Positions 57,848-64,000 of a DNA stretch of 64,000 nt are shown here, in pieces. This DNA is from Viscum album. Lineage: Eukaryota > Streptophyta > Magnoliopsida > Santalales > Viscaceae. Position numbers and translations under genes: made by a program. The notes beneath the pieces are model-generated. The model did no database searches, was not told the origin of the DNA, and saw only the letters and a list, made by a program, of their open reading frames with translations. The first letter of the stretch is position 1, and each line of letters starts with the position of its first letter. Where the stretch lies: assembly GCA_963277665.1 (NCBI GenBank), contig OY728121.1, positions 961,966,097-962,030,096 of the forward strand. Direction: 5' to 3'.

Positions 57848-60800
57848 TGTAGTGACTCAGTTTATTTGCATGTAATACTTTTAAATATTTGTAAGAATAT
57901 TTTTTCAAATAGGCACTGAGATAGAATGAGATTCCAAGGACCAGTGATACTGAGATTGATATTATAAAAATATTAAATATATTAATACCAAAACTTATAG
58001 TTTTCATGAAAAAGTGGAATAACTTCCAAACAGAGTCCTAAATCATTATACCGATACTATAGTTGATTCTAAAATGTGATCTTTACCCTAGGTGTGACCA
58101 AAGGCTAGTTGGTGCCAGATGTTTGGATGTGTCATTCGTTGGCAGGCACATTAAGTGGATTAATTAATTAATTAATTAAATTAATTCATTTAATACCTAA
58201 AAACTAATTTCCACTTTAAATAGCCTGTTATAGAAATTTTATGGGTTTAGACGTATAAACATGTGATATTTTATAGTATCCTCTAACATTCTTATTTGGT
58301 GGATTGAGATCGAATGATGAACAATGATCAGATCAAGGTGGATTGAGGGGAAGTGAGCACAACAGATCTTCTTCATCACTGGTGAACACATCCCTCACCA
58401 ACGATCAATCCATAATTGAAGCTGGGATCATCAATTTTGGTTTATACCCCTTTTATTATTTTTTAAATCACAGATTTGATCTTATTTATTGGATTTGTGA
58501 TTTATTTATCCTTCACATGATCCCCACAAATTTTATTGGTTATATTATCCGATTTATTTATTCCATTCCACCTGAAATCACCCGGGATACCCCAATACTA
58601 TGATCGTTGTCCTAGAACAATTGGGCAGTGTTAGATTCACCTTTTATGTGTGCTTTACCCCATATTTTCTTCATGTTCTTCACTGTTGGCCTATAAGGTT
58701 ATGGTTTGAAATTTACAGGGCAGGTTCGAGCATTATTGAACTCTTGGATTCATGGTGGTTTCATCAACGATGAATAGATTGATGATTTGTAGATAAATTT
58801 GGATGAGTTCCAGGTTATGGGTGAGACCTCCATGGATTCGGGTTCTAGAGTGTAAATGGGAGATCATAGAGGGTATGGGAAGCAAACACATGGGATTTTG
58901 GTGGCTAGAATCTGGCCACCAATGATGGATCAGGAATGGACAACCCCATATTCGAGACCCACATCTTGTTTTACAATAGAAACAGTGGCAGAGGTAGTGT
59001 TACAATGATGCATGAAGGAACTTGGGTTTCTATAGAAAACCCAAAAACATAGTGTTTAGTCTAGGAACACTCACCAAGTTTCCCATGTGGCTACAAAGTT
59101 AGGTTTTAGTGGAAGTTACGGATCACACAATGTGTGGCCAATCCCACACACGATGTGATCCTCCCATGATGTCCACGCTATGTTCTAGCTAGCACATTCC
59201 CAAGACCCCATATAGGAGGACACATTGTGTACTCATGTATTATACAGGCATTCCCAGGGGTACCCAAGTATAGCCTAACACTTGAGAATGACTTGGTACA
59301 AGACAAGGTACATGATCATGACCTGAAGTACATAAGAATGTCCAGGAACACATAGGAAGTCCTTGTATGTCTGAGACACACTATGTAGTACCCTTAAAAA
59401 CCATGTAAAACTACATGGCTAGACATACCATGTACTAGAAAATCGTCTAGGAGGCCAGGTGAAGTCACATGCCGTATGACCCCTAGTATAGTCTTCATAC
59501 TTTTCTTAGGTACTTCCACCTCACATATCTCCTTTGTCTAGACTCTGAATTTGGTCTATTAGAATCCTATAATGAGTAGATTTCCAAATAGTACATGATG
59601 GTTTCCTTCATGATGGATTTAGATATATGACTTTAGGATTTGAGATAATGGAGATTCTCTAAGCGGTGATGAATCGATAGTAGTGAACATGAATGATCAT
59701 CAGAGAGAGAGGCTGGGGTTAGAAACCCCTATATCGTACCGGGGTATGGGGCCCCATAATCATTGCACTAGTTTTATTAGAACCTCTTAATGAACTAGGC
59801 AATGGGTCCTCTACCCACTAAGTGTCACCCCCTTGATTCACTTGGGTGAGGTTCCTCTATGCATCATTTGAGTGGCATCCCTCTATAATTTTAGTGCGAA
59901 TGTTCTCTATATATCTATTCGATGAGTGGAACCCTCCTTATGAACTAGTATGTAAGTCCTTTACCCATGGAGTTCCACCCCTAGACATACTATGGTGTGG
60001 GTCCTCTATCTATATTTTAATGGAATACCCTTATCAGTATTGGGCAGGAGTCCTCTATCCATCTATATAATGATTGGAGTCCCGTAACACACTAGGGCGT
60101 TGGTATTCTACCTAGTGTGTGGCACCCCTTGATGTACTAGGGTGTGGATCCTCTATCTTTTTATTGGTACCCCATTATCATACTATGGAATGAGTCCTCT
60201 ATTGGAGATTGTTCCCCTAATCTGTGGATCATAGTGGCAAGGTCCAAGTCTTCCATATAGAATCTTGTGAGGTTACACAAGATTCATGACTAGAGATCAT
60301 GACCCCTCAAATATGGATTACAATTGAAAGGCATAGATCCTCCACTTATATTTTGGAAAGGATATAAAATATTAAGGGTTTTAAGATTTTACCCCCTCAT
60401 TTTTGGATCACCGTGATGAGGAGTGGTCCGTTCATGTGAATTTTTATTCAGTTATGCATTATTCTGTGCATTAGAGGTTGAGCCTTGAAGCTGCTGGTGG
60501 ACTCATCATCCTTATCTAGGATGTAGAGATGGAGATCCCATTTCTCTCTCATTTGGGATTCTTATTAAGAATATATGGATATTTATGGTTGTTATCTCAG
60601 TTTCATATTAAGATGGAATTATTGGGTTGATATGACCATTGTAATATATTCATATTACCCCTTTTATGGTTTCAGGGGAATCATACTGCATATGTATATA
60701 CTCACCCCTACATGGTATTTTTTCTACACATGTAATTTCTTATGAATATGACAGACAATATGGTAGTTAAATTGGTGTATCATAGTGATACTTTGGATCA

Positions 60801-61216
60801 TAGGGATACTTGGGATCATAGACCACATACAATGGTCAGACTTGGAGATCAGGAGCTGGGATCGCTTAGTTTTTCCTTTATTTATGTTTTTTTTTCAGGT
60901 TGGGAGTTCATTTATAGTTGGGTTTTTATTTTTCCCCTTTACAGTTTGGTTTATTCTATCATACTCTAATTTATTACCAAGAGGTATTTCATTTATGGTT
61001 TAATCTAGATGTTATTATCTTTTATTATTATTCCTCTGCACATTTCATGGATATGGTTGGGTGCATGAATATAGGTATATTTTGAAAATTCCTCCCATTT
61101 AATTTATTCCTTCTTAGTGATTATCTCCATCCCCTATCCTATTGGATGCGGTCTTGGGGTTGTGACTGCTCAATCGTTCTCTGGTTAGGTGAGTGGAAAT
61201 GGGTTGGGTCGTTATA
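57848..61216 (+). repeat. 5' LTR of gypsy family A copy 2
   Basis: About 3.4 kb from TGTAGTGACTCAG to GGGTTGGGTCGTTATA. Reverse complement of the copy 1 LTRs: matching features include an ATTAATTAATTAATT tract near 58,160 (12,540 in copy 1), the ATGATG...GGAACTTGGG block near 59,010, the minisatellite at 59,807-60,240 and the ACTGTATACTCAC...-like end. Slightly longer than the other copies. Frames at 58,343-58,603, 59,846-60,070 and 60,742-61,003 lie inside it and have no domain. Confidence 0.82.
59807..60240. repeat. Dyad-rich minisatellite in LTR of copy 2, about 9 units
   Basis: Reverse-complement form of the arrays at 2,664 and 10,581. GGTCCTCTA-type words lie near 59,807, 59,853, 59,903, 59,957, 60,002, 60,051, 60,106, 60,149 and 60,195, a spacing of 43-55 bp. 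CACTAAGTG-type and CCCTAG...CTAGGG-type dyads recur, but are more worn than in 10,581-11,020. Confidence 0.75.
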
Positions 61217-61219
61217 GAG

Positions 61220-61230
61220 TGGTATCAGAG
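61220..61230 (+). other. Primer-binding site of gypsy A copy 2
   Basis: TGGTATCAGAG, an exact match to the plant initiator-Met tRNA site, three bases after the LTR end at 61,216. It confirms orientation and that 57,848-61,216 is the 5' LTR. Confidence 0.88.
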
Positions 61231-63080
61231 TAGTTAATTCCTTGGGATGGTGTTTGAAGTTATCACCTTATGATGATTGGTTAGGACATAGGGACAAATG
61301 AAAGAGTTTTTCGAGTGTGTATCTCAGGCCAAGGAACCGAGTGTTGGTGTGGTGGCTGATGTATCCATACATTAGAACTCTAACTATCTGCTTATAGAAT
61401 CGATATACCAAGACATTGGTTTATGGGAACAAATGGTAGATGAATCATATATGGTTTATTCCTTTGAATATCCTTCTTGAGTTAGCTCCCAAGATATTCT
61501 CTTTGACCATGTAATGTCTTGATAACTTTGAATATGTATTTGTGATGAAAACCAACTAGGACTTCAAGACAATATCCTAATGAAGACCAGTTTTATGATA
61601 ATTCCATAGTTTAGGGACCCATTCATGAGGTGTTACCTCTAGGTGGGAACTGATAAGTTCTACCATATACAAAGCAGTGTATGGACCCACCTACAATGGT
61701 CTAAGTGGATGATTGTCTTCTTGTTGAGAAATTGATGTCTTCAACAATATAAGATGATGGTATACATAGTCTTAGCGCATTATGAAAGTTATAGAAACTG
61801 ATACCACTATGGTTTTGTGATGAGCAAGACCCTTAGAAAAAGGATGATTATCTCGAGATGGTGTTCTAGGATTTCCTACTTGTGTGGACCTCGACTGATC
61901 AAACAATTATGCTGGTCAATAGTATTCCTTGTGAGTAGCATTAGCTCCAGATGTACCTGATGATGTTGCACCAGTTATAGGTGTGTATCATGGGATTTAG
62001 AGATAGATATTTCCTAGAATTATTGGTAAGTCATACCCCCTTCTCATGGATAGAGGACTGGCATGATCTTTTAGTAAAAATATCCTGCTCGTATATGACC
62101 CCTCTCTTAGGAAGTCATAGAGGAGAGACTTCTCCAAGGAGATATGGGGTGTTAGTGGAGCCCTGTGTTGGTGATGTTGGGTGTGGATTCAAACACACTA
62201 GGATGAGGGATGCTTCCCCCCACCAAGACATATTCTTGTGACACAATCCAAAACCATGTGGGTGAGTTAGTGCTGTTCTAAAGAAGATAGTGTCGAGTTG
62301 TGGTGGATGAGTTCCTTTTACATATGTGTATGGGGTTGGTTAGTGTTCCAAGTTTTCAGAGTTGGTCATGTGTATGGTTAATAGGAGGGAAATGGAAATT
62401 TTTAACTTCAGGAAGAAGGTGATTTTGGCCTCAAGGTCCAAGTATGGTTCGTGGCATGACATGTGTATTCACTACCCCAATTGAAGTTTTAGCACAAAGT
62501 CATTATCCACCTGTATCTAAGTGTATCCCATGTTTGAGGCCTAATGATACCAGTGAAACATTTTTTTTGAACCCTATTCTTTGAGGCTATAGTAGAGAGA
62601 ATCAGTGTTAATACACTCCAGTCATTAGTGTGACCCAAATCTAGAGGAGAGATAGATAGACTCACATAAAATCTATCTATAGTGGTGGAGAGACCCTATG
62701 ATGTTTCCCTCATCATGGAATGGTTGCCTAATATCCATGCTTAGGTGATTGTTACCAGTGAGGGTCGCAATGTTCCTAGCTTGTGGGATGTATATTTCCT
62801 CCTTTGATCTGGAGTGATCACTAGGAAGAGCAGGATGATATCATATGTAGGAGGATATAACTGAATCCTTATATATTGTCTAGTATGACCCTTGGAGTAG
62901 TGGATACTATGATATTTTATTTTCTTATGATATTGGAAGAGTATGGAGGAATCCATATTAAGGAAGTTCCCGATTTACCTAACAATTGATAGTTTGTTTT
63001 CTTTATGGACTTACACCAGGGATGACCCAATATCTATGCTAGAATATCGGATGAACCCATGTAACCATGATATATGGAGG
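61231..63080 (+). pseudogene. Gypsy A copy 2 gag and protease region, decayed
   Basis: Placed mainly by position between the primer-binding site and RT. Fragments such as MTP-L-GSHRGE around 62,090 could be remnants, but no zinc knuckle or D-T/S-G site was recognised. The frame 61,981-62,241 (86 codons) has no domain that I can name. Toward 62,960-63,080 the sequence reads FPIYLTIDSLF...DDP and YRMNPCNHD (family YRMAPAE), the approach to RT. Confidence 0.5.
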
Positions 63081-64000
63081 TGTAGTTGGAGGAGTCTTTA
63101 GAACATAGGCTTCATAAGACCCAGTGTGTTTTCCTAGGAATCCCTATGATATTCTCCTAAGAGGTAGTTGAGACCTTGAGGTTGGGTGTGTATTAGGGTC
63201 ACCTGAATGAGGTGACTATTTTAGAAGAGTATCTACCCTTGAGAATCAATGACCACTTTTTCCAATGGATAAATGTGAATTGGATCTCATAGTATTACCT
63301 CATGATAGGTTATCACCAAATCCAGGTTCGATAGGTGGGTATATTGAGCGTAGCTTCCTAGTGCCTCTATAATTTATTTGAGTTCTTGGTGATACCCTTT
63401 GGCATGTTGAAAACCCCAAAAGAGTTTGAAATACTCATGAACCAGATCCTCTACCCTTCATGGATTGGTTCATGGTAGTCCTCTACAATGACACCCGTAT
63501 ATACTCAGCATCATAGGTAGAGCACAGAATACACTTGTGGTTAGTTTGGGTTGTGCTTCAAGAGTACCATCTTCATGGATATATCTCATTGAGGCAGTCC
63601 TAGATTTAAGTGGTCTACTTCATTTTCATATGTTTTATTAGATATGGTAGTGATATTAGACCCAATAAAGGTTGGGGCAGTGCTATCTTAAGATCCACCA
63701 TAGGGTGTGTCCATGGAAGAATATACTCACATACATGTTCTCTATCTACTATTGTTGAGCATGGTGATGGATTATTATACATTATCACAATTGAACCCTG
63801 AGTGAGATGGTGGTTCAGTTCACCTTTAGTCAATGGTTGTTACCCCACCACTTATACAAAGAGTTATGGAGGATCAACACGTGATACTAATTGTGAGCTC
63901 TTAAAAGACCAAATATCTATTGGGCATGATCCTAATGTATTTTATAAAGTTGGGAAGAATTTCATCCTTATTAAAGGGTGGATGGTGACACCATTAATTC
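63081..64000 (+). pseudogene. Gypsy A copy 2 RT and start of RNase H, decayed
   Basis: Read in shifting frames: a KTQCVFLGIP-like first block at about 63,118 (matching GF..PS.SPWG), LPLRINDHFF at about 63,237 (family LPRIDDLFD), IGYHQIQVR at about 63,306, FEFLVIPFGMLKTPKEF at about 63,378, ILMNQILYP, and then ILDPIKVGAV...DPP at about 63,655. The catalytic box between 63,470 and 63,500 is unreadable. The 63,610-63,801 and 63,615-63,833 frames on opposite strands are fragments or shadows of this. The window ends within the RNase H region. Confidence 0.72.

Larger units (their letters stand above)
57848..64000 (+). mobile_element. Ty3/gypsy relic, family A copy 2, running off the window
   Basis: Plus-strand copy of the element at 1,859-12,868: LTR 57,848-61,216, primer-binding site 61,220-61,230, decayed gag, and RT from about 63,080. 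LTR ends, minisatellite and the blocks between them match copy 1 in reverse orientation. RNase H, integrase and the 3' LTR should lie beyond 64,000. The 5 bp before the LTR is TCCAA, which the far end should repeat if the target duplication survives. Confidence 0.85.

Overview
The window looks like a piece of a large, repeat-rich seed-plant genome. It is strongly AT-rich. Nearly everything recognisable is an old, broken LTR retrotransposon of plant type, primed from initiator-methionine tRNA (TGGTATCA-type primer-binding sites). The only gene-like open frame is a plant-type canonical histone H2A. I cannot name the species. Apart from H2A, no host gene, rRNA, tRNA or CRISPR array could be supported, and nearly all retroelement frames carry stops and frameshifts.

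Layout. (1) 1-16,125 is a Ty1/copia relic on the minus strand (copia-1); its 5' LTR begins at 16,126. It is split near the start of its reverse transcriptase by a complete but dead Ty3/gypsy element, family A copy 1 (1,859-12,868, minus), which has LTRs of about 3 kb. (2) 17,150-23,690 is AT-rich DNA with LTR-like fragments (families D and B). (3) 23,904-24,311 (minus) is an intronless H2A frame that keeps many CpG sites, unlike its surroundings. (4) 24,460-26,930 is AT-rich DNA ending in a family D LTR fragment. (5) 27,723-35,865 is gypsy family B on the minus strand: a 3.7 kb LTR, then IN, RH, RT, PR and gag; its 5' LTR is not recognisable. (6) 37,343-44,383 is gypsy family C on the minus strand, whose 5' LTR is cut by gypsy family D (44,384 to about 49,370, plus). 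(7) About 49,500-57,250 is a second copia relic (copia-2, minus). Its RT is broken into three blocks by a 2.7 kb LTR-like insert and by a solo LTR of family C. The 2.7 kb insert carries a 117 bp SINE-like element with a perfect 18 bp target-site duplication. (8) 57,303-57,780 is the RNase H domain of a LINE-type element. (9) 57,848-64,000 is gypsy family A copy 2, in the opposite orientation to copy 1: LTR, primer-binding site, decayed gag and RT, running off the window.

The nesting gives a relative order of events: copia-1 is older than A copy 1; gypsy C is older than gypsy D; copia-2 is older than its two inserts; and the 2.7 kb insert is older than the SINE-like element. The most unusual structures are the SINE-like insertion and an array of about nine units of roughly 48 bp with paired dyad symmetries, present at the same place in all three family A LTRs. 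I found no evidence of a new multi-gene system.
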